Below are positions 48,846 to 61,497 of a stretch of DNA of 64,000 bases, one piece after another (within the stretch, counting starts at the first letter, position 1; each line of letters begins with the position of its first letter). The translations under genes were made by a program, and so were the position numbers. The DNA comes from JASHSH01 sp036490215. GTDB taxonomy: Bacteria > Pseudomonadota > Alphaproteobacteria > Rhodospirillales > Magnetospirillaceae. The stretch is from NCBI GenBank assembly GCA_036490215.1, contig DASXEH010000036.1, positions 1 through 64,000 on the forward strand. Reading direction: 5' to 3'. A model generated the notes under the pieces. That model did no database searches. It was not told where the DNA came from and saw nothing but the letters and a program-made list of their open reading frames with translations.

Positions 48846-51800
48846 GTGCTGTTCGGCCCTCGCATCTACGATTTGGACGCACACCCGCCTTTGGGCTTGG
48901 ATGCCCTGCGGCGCGAATTACCGCGCATCGCGCGGATGCATTTCGATTGGGTCCACGTGCCCACGGCGCGATGGACGATCGATGATCGCGATCTGTCCGC
49001 CTTTACCGCTCATGCCGAGGATCACGGCCTTTGGGTTGTCGCCGATCTGGCTATGCCGGAGGAAGACGGGGCATCCCCCGACGGCTTGACCGCATTTCAC
49101 AGCGCCGCGATCGAGCGCTTGATTAAATTGGGCGTTCGCGGCGTCTTCTGCACCTCGGCCTATCGCGAGTCGGCCGAGCGGTGGCGCACCTTGATCGACG
49201 CGACACGCACATCCATGCCGGAATTCATTTTCCTCGGCGAAGCTTTGGGTGTCGCCCCGGACCGCGTCGAGTCGCTGCGCGACGCAGGCTTCGACTATCT
49301 GCTCAACAGCGCCCGGTGGTGGGATTTCCGCTCCGATTGGCTGCTCGACCAATATGAGCGTTTCCGCGGCGTCGCCCCAACGATCTCATTTCCAGCACAT
49401 GAGGCGCTCAACGGCGGCGATCCCGAGGAAACGGCGCGCTGGGCCCGTGACCACTACCTGTTCTCGGCCTGCTTTTCCAGCGGCGTTATGATGCCGGCCG
49501 GTTTCGAATATTGCGGGGCCGACGTGTCGGCACGGCCGTCGTCTTCGAATCAGAAAGACATCACTGAGTTCGTAACCGATGTCAATCTGCTGCGCGAGTC
49601 GCTCGCGACGCTCAATCAGGAGGGACCGCAGCGCCGTGTTACAGCCCCCGGCGCGCCCGTCACCGCCCTGCTCCGCACACCGGATCGTGGCGAGGGAGCC
49701 CGCACACTGCTGCTGGTCAACAGCGACGCGCGGCAAGGGCACCGGATCGAGCCGGGCCCTTTGCTTGCCGAAGCGGGCGGCGACCGTCCGCCGCTCATCG
49801 ATGCCACGCCACTGGCGGAGCGTCTGCCGCTTGAGCCCGATCATCCGATCGAACTTGGCCCTTTGGAGGTTCGCCTTTTCAAAGAGGCCGATCGATTGAT
49901 CGTTCCGGCATCGCATCAGCGCGGCATACCACCGGCCATGGTCTCGAAGATCAGGCCGCGGATAGCCATCGCATCGGTTCGGCCGGAAATCGATGACGGT
50001 CGTTTTCCGGCCAAGCGCGTGGTGGGTGACATCGTTGAAGTCAGCGCCGATATCTTTGGCGATGGCCACGATCAGCTGCAGGCCCAGTTGCTGCACCGTG
50101 AAAGCGGATCGATCGAATGGCACGCCACGCCGATGCGCCTCGTCGAAAACGACCGCTGGGCCGGCCATTTCGGTTTGGCCCGCAACACCCGCTATAGCTA
50201 CACGATCGAGGCATGGCGTGACCTGTTCGCCACCTGGTCATCAGAATACGCCAAGAAGCGCCAGGCCAAATCGGCCCTGCCCGTCGATTTGACCGAGGGC
50301 GAAACCCTGTTCGCGAAGGCAGTGAAGGCCAGCGAAGATGGTGAGGCAAAAGCCTTCGCTACCCGCTTCGAGAAATTGAGGCATGATCCGGAGGCCTGCG
50401 CCGCCTTTCTTCTATCCGACGACGCACGACGCCTGATGCGCCGCATTGAGCCCAGGGCTGATGTATCCCAATACGGCCATGTCCTCGAAGTTGTCGCCGA
50501 CCGAACCGCAGCGCGCTACGCATCATGGTACGAGATATTCCCCCGCTCAGCCGCCAATGACGGCAAGCGCCATGGCACATTCGCTGACGTGGCCCAGCAC
50601 TTGCCGCGCATCCAAAAGATGGGGTTCGATGTCCTTTACTTCCCGCCGATTCACCCGATCGGTACCGCCCATCGCAAAGGGCGCAACAATGCGCTCTCGG
50701 CGGGCCCCGATGATCCCGGCAGCGTCTATGCCATCGGCTCGCCCGATGGTGGCCATATGGCAGTTCACCCGCAGCTCGGGACGATCGACGATTTCAAGAT
50801 CCTAGTGCGGCAGGCCAGCGACCTGGGGATCGAGATTGCGCTCGACTTCGCCGTGCAGTGTTCACCTGACCATCCTTGGACACACGAGCACCCGGAATGG
50901 TTCGCCTGGCGCCCCGACGGCAAAATCAAATACGCCGAGAATCCGCCGAAGAAGTATGAGGACATCGTCAATTTCGATTTCGGCTGTGAGGACTGGCGCG
51001 CGCTCTGGACGGCGCTGCGCGATGTGGTCGAATTCTGGATCGGCTGCGGTGTGCGTATCTTCCGCGTCGACAATCCGCACACCAAGCCGATGCCATTCTG
51101 GGAATGGCTGATCGGCGACATCCAAAAGCGCCGGCCTGACGTGCTCTTCCTGTCCGAAGCGTTCACCCGACCGAAGCCGATGCAAGCGCTTGGCAAAGCC
51201 GGCTTCACGCAATCCTATACCTACTTTACTTGGCGCAATACCAAGGCAGAGTTGACAGACTACTTGACCGAACTCAGCCATTCGACCCAGGATTTTCTAA
51301 GACCGAACTTCTTCGTCAACACGCCGGACATCAATCCTACCTATTTGCAGGAAAGCGGGCGTGGCGGGTTCATGATCCGCGCGGCGCTGGCGGCGACGCT
51401 GTCAAGTCTATGGGGTGTCTATAACGGCTTCGAACTGTGCGAAGCGACGCCGATTCCCGGCCGCGAGGAATATCTCGATTCGGAGAAATACGAACTCAAG
51501 GCTTGGGATTGGGACCGGCCTGGCAACATCGTCGACTATATCACCAGGCTCAACCATATCCGGCGCGACAATCCCGCCCTGCATGACTTCGCCAATATCC
51601 GTTTTCTGACGGCCCATGATGACCGGGTCCTGTTCTACGCCAAGACCGATGCGTCCGGTCTCAATCTTCTATGGATCGCGATCACACTCGAGCCCCGCTG
51701 GCCGCGCGACGTACCGATCGAGATCCCGTTGGAGACACTGGACCTCGACGAAGGCGCGACCGTAGAGGCGGAGGAACTATTCAGCGGCGAGCGCGTTACC

Positions 51801-51908
51801 TGGAACGGGCGCCATCACCGCATTCGTCTCGATCCCAATCACAATCCATGTGCGATTTGGCGCATCGTCGACCCGATGGTCGATGACGCCGCAGCGCGGA
51901 GGACCTGA
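48846..51908 (+). CDS. glgE: GlgE maltosyltransferase with degenerate amylase-like N-terminal domain
   Basis: GlgE adds maltosyl units from maltose 1-phosphate to alpha-1,4-glucan (EC 2.4.99.16). Residues from about 370 form the usual GlgE: the DUF3416 N-domain, then the GH13_3 barrel. Its nucleophile is D742 (RVDNPHTKP), its acid/base E771 (LSEAF) and its third acid D828 (NTPDI). In front is about 360 residues of an amylase-like barrel whose active-site strands are lost: GVRGVFCTSAY stands where a catalytic Asp is expected, and FLGEALG keeps only the Glu. GTG 48846 is the start because AGGAGAGGAAG stands just before it; this gives 1020 residues. treS follows within 2 bases. Confidence 0.9.
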   Translation: MLFGPRIYDLDAHPPLGLDALRRELPRIARMHFDWVHVPTARWTIDDRDLSAFTAHAEDHGLWVVADLAMPEEDGASPDGLTAFHSAAIERLIKLGVRGVFCTSAYRESAERWRTLIDATRTSMPEFIFLGEALGVAPDRVESLRDAGFDYLLNSARWWDFRSDWLLDQYERFRGVAPTISFPAHEALNGGDPEETARWARDHYLFSACFSSGVMMPAGFEYCGADVSARPSSSNQKDITEFVTDVNLLRESLATLNQEGPQRRVTAPGAPVTALLRTPDRGEGARTLLLVNSDARQGHRIEPGPLLAEAGGDRPPLIDATPLAERLPLEPDHPIELGPLEVRLFKEADRLIVPASHQRGIPPAMVSKIRPRIAIASVRPEIDDGRFPAKRVVGDIVEVSADIFGDGHDQLQAQLLHRESGSIEWHATPMRLVENDRWAGHFGLARNTRYSYTIEAWRDLFATWSSEYAKKRQAKSALPVDLTEGETLFAKAVKASEDGEAKAFATRFEKLRHDPEACAAFLLSDDARRLMRRIEPRADVSQYGHVLEVVADRTAARYASWYEIFPRSAANDGKRHGTFADVAQHLPRIQKMGFDVLYFPPIHPIGTAHRKGRNNALSAGPDDPGSVYAIGSPDGGHMAVHPQLGTIDDFKILVRQASDLGIEIALDFAVQCSPDHPWTHEHPEWFAWRPDGKIKYAENPPKKYEDIVNFDFGCEDWRALWTALRDVVEFWIGCGVRIFRVDNPHTKPMPFWEWLIGDIQKRRPDVLFLSEAFTRPKPMQALGKAGFTQSYTYFTWRNTKAELTDYLTELSHSTQDFLRPNFFVNTPDINPTYLQESGRGGFMIRAALAATLSSLWGVYNGFELCEATPIPGREEYLDSEKYELKAWDWDRPGNIVDYITRLNHIRRDNPALHDFANIRFLTAHDDRVLFYAKTDASGLNLLWIAITLEPRWPRDVPIEIPLETLDLDEGATVEAEELFSGERVTWNGRHHRIRLDPNHNPCAIWRIVDPMVDDAAARRT

Positions 51909-51910
51909 CC

Positions 51911-54900
51911 ATGGAAGGTACATCCGTTCGCGAACGCCCCGTCATCCGGGCGCGGAAGAAGGACTCGATCAACCGCGACGAGCCGCTTTGGTACAAAGAC
52001 GCGGTGATCTATGAGCTGCACATCAAGGCAATGTGCGACTCGAACGGTGACGGGATCGGCGATTTCGTTGGGTTGACTAGCCGACTTGACTATTTGCACG
52101 ATCTTGGCGTCAACACGCTCTGGCTTCTGCCCTTCTATCCTTCGCCTCTGCGCGACGACGGTTACGACATTTCCGATTATCGCGGCATCAATCCGGCCTA
52201 CGGGACGATGCGTGACTTCCGTAACTTCATCCGCGCCGCCCATGAGCGCGGCATGCGGGTGATCACCGAGCTCGTAATCAATCACACATCGGACCAGCAT
52301 CCCTGGTTCCAGCGCGCGCGGCGATCCAAACCCGGTTCGACCTGGCGCGACTTCTATGTATGGAGCGACACCGATCAGAAATTCCTCGGCGCGAGGACGA
52401 TCTTCATTGATGTCGAGAAATCGAATTGGGCGTGGGACCCGGTCGCCAAAGCCTATTACTGGCATCGCTTCTACAGCCATCAGCCCGACCTCAACTTCGA
52501 CAATCCGCGCGTATTGAAGGAAGTGATGTCGGTCCTCAACTACTGGCTCGAAATGGGTGTTGATGGGTTACGGCTGGACGCCATTCCCTACCTTGTCGAA
52601 CGCGACGGCACCAATAGCGAAAATCTCAGCGAGACCCACGACGTTCTGAAAAAACTACGCGCCGAGATCAACGAGAAATTCCCCGATCGCATCTTGCTGG
52701 CCGAAGCCAATCAATGGCCCGAAGACGTGCTGCCCTATTTCGGCGAGGGTGATGAATGCCACATGGCGTTCCATTTCCCACTGATGCCGCGCACTTTCAT
52801 GGCCATCACGCAGGAGGATCGCTACCCGATCACCGACATCCTGCGCCAGACGCCGGATATACCCGAGAACTGCCAATGGGCGCTATTCGTGCGCAACCAT
52901 GACGAACTGACTTTGGAGATGGTGACGGCGCATGAGCGCGATGCGCTGTGGCAGAGCTACGCCGCCGATCCGCGCATGCGGCTCAATCTCGGCATTCGCC
53001 GCCGCCTGGCGCCGCTGCTCGACAACGACCGCCGCAAGATCGAATTGATGACTGGGCTTCTGCTCGCCCTGCCAGGCACGCCCGTTCTCTATTACGGCGA
53101 CGAGATCGGCATGGGCGACAATGTCTATCTCGGCGATCGCGACGGCGTGCGCACGCCGATGCAATGGTCGTCGGACCGCAACGGCGGCTTCTCGCGCGCC
53201 GATCCCGGCCGTCTCTATCTGCCGCCGATCCAAGATCCGATCTATGGCCTGGGCGCCGTCAATGTCGAAGCCCAGTCGCGCAGCCCATCCAGCCTGCTCA
53301 ACTGGACGCGTCGCATGCTGTCCATCCGCCAAGGCCAGAAAGTGTTCGGCCGCGGCACGATGCAGTTCCTTTACCCCGGCAACCGCAAGATTCTCGCCTT
53401 TATCCGCTCTTACGAAGAGAAGACAGTCCTCTGCATCTACAACCTCAGCCGCGCGCCGCAGCCGGTCGAACTCGATCTCAGCAAATACAAAGGCCGCGTG
53501 CCAATCGAGCTCTCGGGCCGCAGTACCTTCCCGCCGGTGGGCGAACTGCCCTATCTGATGACCCTGTCATCCTATGGCTTCCACTGGTTCATTCTGGCCG
53601 ATGAGGTGCAGCTGCCGAGTTGGCACGCGACGCTTCCTGATCCAGCGCCGGAATTCGTCACGCTGGTGTGCCGACACAACTGGTCTGAGATGTTCCAGGG
53701 TCCGGCGCGAGGCACGCTCGAGTCGGTCGCCTTCCCCGGATTCCTGGCGCTGCAACGCTGGTTCGGCGGCAAGCACAGGCATGTCGCCTCGACTCATCTC
53801 GCCCGCTTGGTCGAGATGGAGGATGACGGCAACACCTATTATCTCGGCGAGATCGCCGTCGATTTCGCCGATGGCCACGATTCAGAAACCTATTTCCTGC
53901 CGCTGACATCGACCATCAACGACGCGCCATTGGCACCGGGCGCACCGCTGATCTCCTTCACCGTAGCCCAGGCGCGCCGCGGATCTAATACGGCTTCCCT
54001 GTTCGACGCCATGGTTTCGCGTGATTTCCCCTTCGCGCTGTTACGCGCCATGGCGGCTGGACGTCGGCTCACCATGGATGGCGGTGCGATCGAGTTCACC
54101 GCCCCCAAGGGTGTCGAAGCACTCGATCTTGCCGGGGAATTGGAGATCAAGCGCGCCGGTGGCGAGCAAAGCAATTCGTCGATTCTGATCGGCGATCGCT
54201 TCGTCCTGAAGATCTACCGCAAGCTCGCCACGGGCATGCACCCCGAATATGAGATGTGCCGCTACCTGACGGCGCAAGGCTTCGCCTATACGCCACCGCT
54301 GCTGGGTGGAATGGAACAAGTCGATGGTAAAGACCGCCGGATGGCGCTGGGTATCGTCCAGGGTTTTGTGCGCAATCAGGGCACCGGCTGGGATCACGCA
54401 CTCGATTTCCTTCGGTCGCAGATCGACGATGTGCAGGTGGCGGCCAAGCCCGAACCGACCGAACCCAAGGTCGAAAGCGTCCATCTGGCCTATACGCCAT
54501 TGGCCGCACGCTTGGGCCAACACGTTGCCGAGATGCATGCGACTCTGGCCCGCACGACCGGCGATGCCGCGTTCGATCCTGAACCCGTCTCGGAAAAGGA
54601 TCTGGCTGCTTGGCGCAAGTCGGCGCATCGCATGGTCAAGGACGCCTTCGACGTTCTGAGCCATGTGCGGAAATCCCTGCCGGCCGATCTGCAGATGCAG
54701 GTCAATACGCTGTATCAGCGCAGGCGAGAATGCTTCCAACTGATCGATCGCTGTACGGCCGAACCGATTAAGTCCGCCAAGACGCGCATCCATGGCGACC
54801 TCCATCTCGGCCAGGTTCTGCTGACCGGCGGCGACTGGCAGATCATCGATTTCGAAGGCGAGCCCAATCGCTCCCTCGACGAGCGCCGGGCCAAAACCTC

Positions 54901-55248
54901 TGTGCTGCGCGATGTGGCCGGCATGGTCCGCAGTTACGACTATGTGGCCCGCGCCGCGATCTCGCGTCTCGCACGAGTAACCGGCGGCCACACCGATGAC
55001 GCCTGGAAACATTCCCAGGCCTGGCGCGACGAAACCATCGCGGCGTTCCTGACGGCCTATCGCGAGGCGGCGGCAGGGTCGGCCAATCATCCGACCGATG
55101 ATGCCGAGTGGAAACGCCTGCTCGATCTCTTCACCTTCGAGAAGGCGTTTTATGAGCTGCGCTACGAGGCCTCGAATCGCCCGACCTGGATCGCCGTCCC
55201 GCTCACCGGAATTGTCGGCTTGCTCGACGGTATGGAAGGCAAATTCTG

Positions 55249-55249
<1 letters not shown>
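51911..55249 (+). CDS. treS: Trehalose synthase (TreS) fused to maltokinase
   Basis: This 1112-residue fusion has an N-terminal GH13_16 trehalose synthase (about 20-560), which interconverts trehalose and maltose. Its catalytic residues are D223 (RLDAIPY), E265 (LAEANQW) and D331 (RNHDELT). The C-terminal maltokinase (about 590-1105), with HGDLHLGQ (961-968) and the metal-binding D980 in IDFEGEP, makes maltose 1-phosphate for GlgE. Fusion lets maltose pass directly to the kinase. GGAGG lies 8 bases before the ATG. The stop overlaps the glgB ATG by one base. Confidence 0.95.
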
Positions 55250-57471
<2,222 letters not shown>

Positions 57472-57508
57472 TCCGCGCGACCGACAACAAGAAGAAGGAG
57501 CAATCCCT

Positions 57509-59647
57509 TTGACCATCCGTGTAGAGCCCGGCCGGCCTTTCCCACTCGGCGCCGAGTGGGATGGCGGTGGCGTGAATTTCGCGCTGTTCTCCGCCAATGC
57601 CGAAAAGGTCGAGCTCTGTCTGTTCGATCCCAGCGGGAAAAACGAGGTCGAGCGCGTCGCGCTGCCGGAATGCGTCGACGAAGTTTGGTTCGGCTATTTC
57701 CCTGACCTTCTCCCCGGTCAGCTGTACGGCTATCGCGTCTATGGTCCCTATGACCCGGCGCATGGCCATCGCTTCAATCCGAACAAGCTGCTGATTGACC
57801 CCTATACAAAATCGCTGCAGGGCCGGCTGATCTGGTCCGACACTCATTTCGGCTATCGCCTGGGCTCGGCGCGCGGCGATCTCTCCATGGATCGCCGCGA
57901 CAACGCGCGCGGCATGCCGAAGTGCCAGGTGATCGACGGCGCCTTCACATGGGGCAAGGACAAGCCACCGGCCACCCCTTGGGACCAGACCGTCATCTAC
58001 GAACTTCACATGCGCGGCTACACGATGCGCCACCCCGATTTACCCGCCCATGTGCGCGGCACCGCAGCCGGGCTCAGCACCAGCAAGGTCACCGAATATC
58101 TGAAGGCCCTCGGCATCACCGCCGTCGAACTGCTGCCGGTGCATGCCTATCTCAATGACCGGCATCTGGTGGAAAGGCAGCTTTCCAATTACTGGGGCTA
58201 CAACACCATCAACTTCTTTGCACCAGAGCAGCGCTATCTCTCCAGCGGGTCGATCGCGGAGTTCAAGACCATGGTGGCGCATTTCCACGCCGCCAATATC
58301 GAAGTGATTCTCGACGTGGTCTATAACCACACCGGCGAAGGCAATCATCTGGGACCCACGCTCAGCTTCCGCGGCATCGACAATGCCTCGTACTACCATC
58401 TCGTAAGCGACAATCCACGCCACTACATGGATTTCACGGGCACCGGCAACAGCCTCAATCTGACCCATCCGCGGGTATTGCAGATGGTGCTCGACAGTCT
58501 GCGCTATTGGGTCACAAACATGCATGTCGACGGATTCCGCTTCGATCTCGCTTCGACTCTCGGTCGCGAATCGAATGGCTTCGACCAAGGCGGCAGCTTT
58601 CTCGACACGATCCGACAAGACCCCATTCTCAACGGCGTGAAGTTGATCGCCGAACCCTGGGACGTGGGCCTGGGTGGCTATCAGCTTGGCGGCTTCGGCC
58701 CCGGTTGGGCGGAATGGAACGACCGCTATCGTGACACTGTGCGCCGCTTCTGGCGTGGCGATGACGGCATGCTGCCCGATCTGGCCTCGCGCCTGACCGG
58801 CTCGGCCGACATCTTCGACCATCGTCGCCGTCGCCCCTCGGCCAGCATGAATTATGTCGCCGTCCATGACGGCTTCACCCTCGCGGATCTGGTCTCGCAC
58901 GAAAACAAGCACAATGAAGCGAACGGCGAAGACAATCGCGATGGCTCGGACAACAACAACAGCGCCAATTACGGTGTCGAGGGGCCGACCGACGATCCGA
59001 ACATCCAAGCCCTGCGCCGCCGCCAACGCTATAACATGTTGGCTACCCTGTTCTTTTCCAACGGCACGCCCTTGCTGATGGCCGGCGACGAGTTCGGCCA
59101 CTCGCAGAAGGGCAACAACAACGCCTATTGCCAAGACAACGAACTGACCTGGATCGACTGGGAAGCCGCCGCAAAAGACCAGGACGCCACAGCGTTCGTC
59201 AGCCGGCTGATCGCGCTGCGGCACAAGCATCTGTCCCTTCGCGGTCCGCATTTCTTCCACGGCACACCGGGGCCGGATGGGCTCAAGGATATTTCGTGGC
59301 TCAATCCGGCCGGACACGAAATGACTCAGGAGGATTGGGGCAACGGCATCTCACGCTGTGTCGGCGTAATGTTCAATGACGGCGTTCCCGATATCCGCCC
59401 CCAGAACAGCAAGGTCAAAAAGGATATTCTTCTCCTTCTCCTCAACGCGTCGACCAATACGGTTCTGTTCAAGCTGCCGACCTTTCCCGGCGGCAAACAA
59501 TGGATCGTCGATGTCGACACCAATACGCCCGAACGCGACGATGCTGCCGGCCATGCTTTCGAATCCGACCTGCAGCTCGCCGAACGCTCGCTCGCTTTGT
59601 TGCGCCTCGAAATGACGCCGTCCAGCTCGAACCTGAAACCGCAATGA
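57509..59647 (+). CDS. glgX: Glycogen debranching enzyme GlgX
   Basis: This 712-residue GH13_11 isoamylase-type enzyme has a CBM48-like N-domain (PFPLGAEWDGGGVNFALFS) and catalytic residues D346 (FRFDLA), E382 (IAEPWD) and D454 (VHDGF). It cuts alpha-1,6 branches left after phosphorolysis and yields linear chains for TreY. It starts at TTG 57509, 8 bases after AAGGAG; the rare start codon may lower its level. The stop overlaps the treZ ATG (ATGA). Confidence 0.95.
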   Translation: MTIRVEPGRPFPLGAEWDGGGVNFALFSANAEKVELCLFDPSGKNEVERVALPECVDEVWFGYFPDLLPGQLYGYRVYGPYDPAHGHRFNPNKLLIDPYTKSLQGRLIWSDTHFGYRLGSARGDLSMDRRDNARGMPKCQVIDGAFTWGKDKPPATPWDQTVIYELHMRGYTMRHPDLPAHVRGTAAGLSTSKVTEYLKALGITAVELLPVHAYLNDRHLVERQLSNYWGYNTINFFAPEQRYLSSGSIAEFKTMVAHFHAANIEVILDVVYNHTGEGNHLGPTLSFRGIDNASYYHLVSDNPRHYMDFTGTGNSLNLTHPRVLQMVLDSLRYWVTNMHVDGFRFDLASTLGRESNGFDQGGSFLDTIRQDPILNGVKLIAEPWDVGLGGYQLGGFGPGWAEWNDRYRDTVRRFWRGDDGMLPDLASRLTGSADIFDHRRRRPSASMNYVAVHDGFTLADLVSHENKHNEANGEDNRDGSDNNNSANYGVEGPTDDPNIQALRRRQRYNMLATLFFSNGTPLLMAGDEFGHSQKGNNNAYCQDNELTWIDWEAAAKDQDATAFVSRLIALRHKHLSLRGPHFFHGTPGPDGLKDISWLNPAGHEMTQEDWGNGISRCVGVMFNDGVPDIRPQNSKVKKDILLLLLNASTNTVLFKLPTFPGGKQWIVDVDTNTPERDDAAGHAFESDLQLAERSLALLRLEMTPSSSNLKPQ

Positions 59648-61497
59648 CCATCGATCAGTTCCGCTTCGATATACCGTTCGGCGCACAGATCCAGCGCGAT
59701 GGATCGGTGCGGTTCCGCTTCTGGGCGCCATCGGAGAAAAGTGTCGCGCTCGCCATCGAAGGCAGCGACATGCCGATCCCGATGACGGCGCTATCGGACG
59801 GTTGGTTCGAGGTGATCACGCGCGATGCCCACGCCGGCTCGCTTTACCGCTATCGCCTCGACGACGGCTTTCTGGTTCCCGATCCGGCGTCACGCTTCCA
59901 GCCGCAAGATGTTCATGGTCCGAGTGAGGTGATCGACCCGCTCGCTTATCGTTGGCAGAACGCCAATTGGCGCGGCCGCCCCTGGGAAGAGACGGTGCTG
60001 TACGAAACGCATATCGGCGCCTTCAGCCGCGAGGCCAATTACGATGGCGTGCGGCAGCGCCTCGAATACCTCGCCCATCTCGGGATCACCGCCATTGAGC
60101 TGATGCCGCTGGCCGATTTCGCCGGCAAGCGCAATTGGGGTTATGACGGCGTACTGCCCTTCGCGCCAGATTCGGCCTATGGCACGCCAGAGCAGCTCAA
60201 GCAGCTGATCGACGACGCCCATGGCCATGGGTTGATGATATTTCTCGATGTCGTCTACAACCATTTCGGCCCATCCGGGAACTACCTCGGCCGCTATGCC
60301 AAGAGTTTCTTCAACGAGAAACATCATACGCCCTGGGGTGCTTCGATTGGCTTCGATGGCGCGGGCAAACAGGCGGTTCGTGCATTCTTCATTTCGAATG
60401 CGCTCTATTGGCTGGAGGAGTACCGTTTCGACGGGCTGCGCTTCGACGCGGTCCATGCCATCGTCGACGATACCAAGCCTCACATCCTCGACGACATCGC
60501 GCATGAAGTTCGTGAACGAATCGGTGCGCGCCGCGAAGTGCATCTGGTCCTGGAGAACGACGCCAATCAGGCGCGGCCGCTCGAGCGCACCACCGAGCAC
60601 AAGCCGCGCTTCTATACGGCTCAATGGGATGATGACTTTCACCATACGGCCCATGTCATCGCCACCGGCGAGACTCAAGGCTATTACGGCGACTATCGCC
60701 AGGATACGATCGCCGATCTCTGCCGCGCCCTGACCGAAGGTTTCGTCTATCAAGGCGAGCCATCGGAGCATCGTGATGGCGCGAAGCGCGGTGAAGCCAG
60801 CACCCATCTGCCGCCGACAGCCTTCGTCAACTTCCTGCAGAATCACGATCAGATCGGCAACCGCGCCATGGGCGAACGGCTCGGCAGGCTGATTAGCGAG
60901 GAAGCAGGCCGCGCGATGCTTGCCCTTCTTATACTATCACCGCCCATTCCTCTCCTGTTCATGGGCGAGGAATGGGGATCGAAACGGCCGTTCCTATTCT
61001 TCTGCGACTTCGACGGCGAGCTGGCCGATGCCGTGCGTGAAGGCCGGCGGCACGAGTTCCGCCACTTCCCGAAATTCCAAGATCCGGCCGCGCGCGAACA
61101 CATCCCCGATCCCAATCTCGAAACGACATTTTCCAATTCCCGCCTCGATTGGCGCGCACGTTTCGACGCTCGGGGACGGCGGCGGTTGGAACTGACACGC
61201 GAGCTGATCGGCCTGCGGCAAAAATGGATCGTACCGCTGCTGTCCCATATGCACCAAGGCGGCATTCGTGAGAATCGAATCGGCAACGCCATCTGGCTGC
61301 GCTGGGAGGCGGCGGATGGCCGGCAGCTGCATATCGCCGCCAATCTGTCATCCCGCCCATCCGACGAGCTTGAATGGACGTTGCCCGGTGAACGCCTATA
61401 CGCCTCGTCGGCCGCGGTCCCAATCGGCAGTCCGCTTGGCGTGTTGCCGCCCTGGTCGGTCAGCGTCACCCTGGCACTTCCGGAGAACCGATCGTGA
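59644..61497 (+). CDS. treZ: Malto-oligosyltrehalose trehalohydrolase
   Basis: This 617-residue GH13_10 enzyme (EC 3.2.1.141) releases trehalose from the end made by TreY. It has a CBM48-like N-domain (VRFRFWAPSEKSVALAIEG) and catalytic residues D268 (LRFDAV), E304 (LENDA) and D402 (NHDQIGNRA). ATG 59644 overlaps the glgX stop; the longer frame from 59500 lies inside glgX. Its own stop overlaps the treY GTG (GTGA). Confidence 0.95.
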   Translation: MTIDQFRFDIPFGAQIQRDGSVRFRFWAPSEKSVALAIEGSDMPIPMTALSDGWFEVITRDAHAGSLYRYRLDDGFLVPDPASRFQPQDVHGPSEVIDPLAYRWQNANWRGRPWEETVLYETHIGAFSREANYDGVRQRLEYLAHLGITAIELMPLADFAGKRNWGYDGVLPFAPDSAYGTPEQLKQLIDDAHGHGLMIFLDVVYNHFGPSGNYLGRYAKSFFNEKHHTPWGASIGFDGAGKQAVRAFFISNALYWLEEYRFDGLRFDAVHAIVDDTKPHILDDIAHEVRERIGARREVHLVLENDANQARPLERTTEHKPRFYTAQWDDDFHHTAHVIATGETQGYYGDYRQDTIADLCRALTEGFVYQGEPSEHRDGAKRGEASTHLPPTAFVNFLQNHDQIGNRAMGERLGRLISEEAGRAMLALLILSPPIPLLFMGEEWGSKRPFLFFCDFDGELADAVREGRRHEFRHFPKFQDPAAREHIPDPNLETTFSNSRLDWRARFDARGRRRLELTRELIGLRQKWIVPLLSHMHQGGIRENRIGNAIWLRWEAADGRQLHIAANLSSRPSDELEWTLPGERLYASSAAVPIGSPLGVLPPWSVSVTLALPENRS

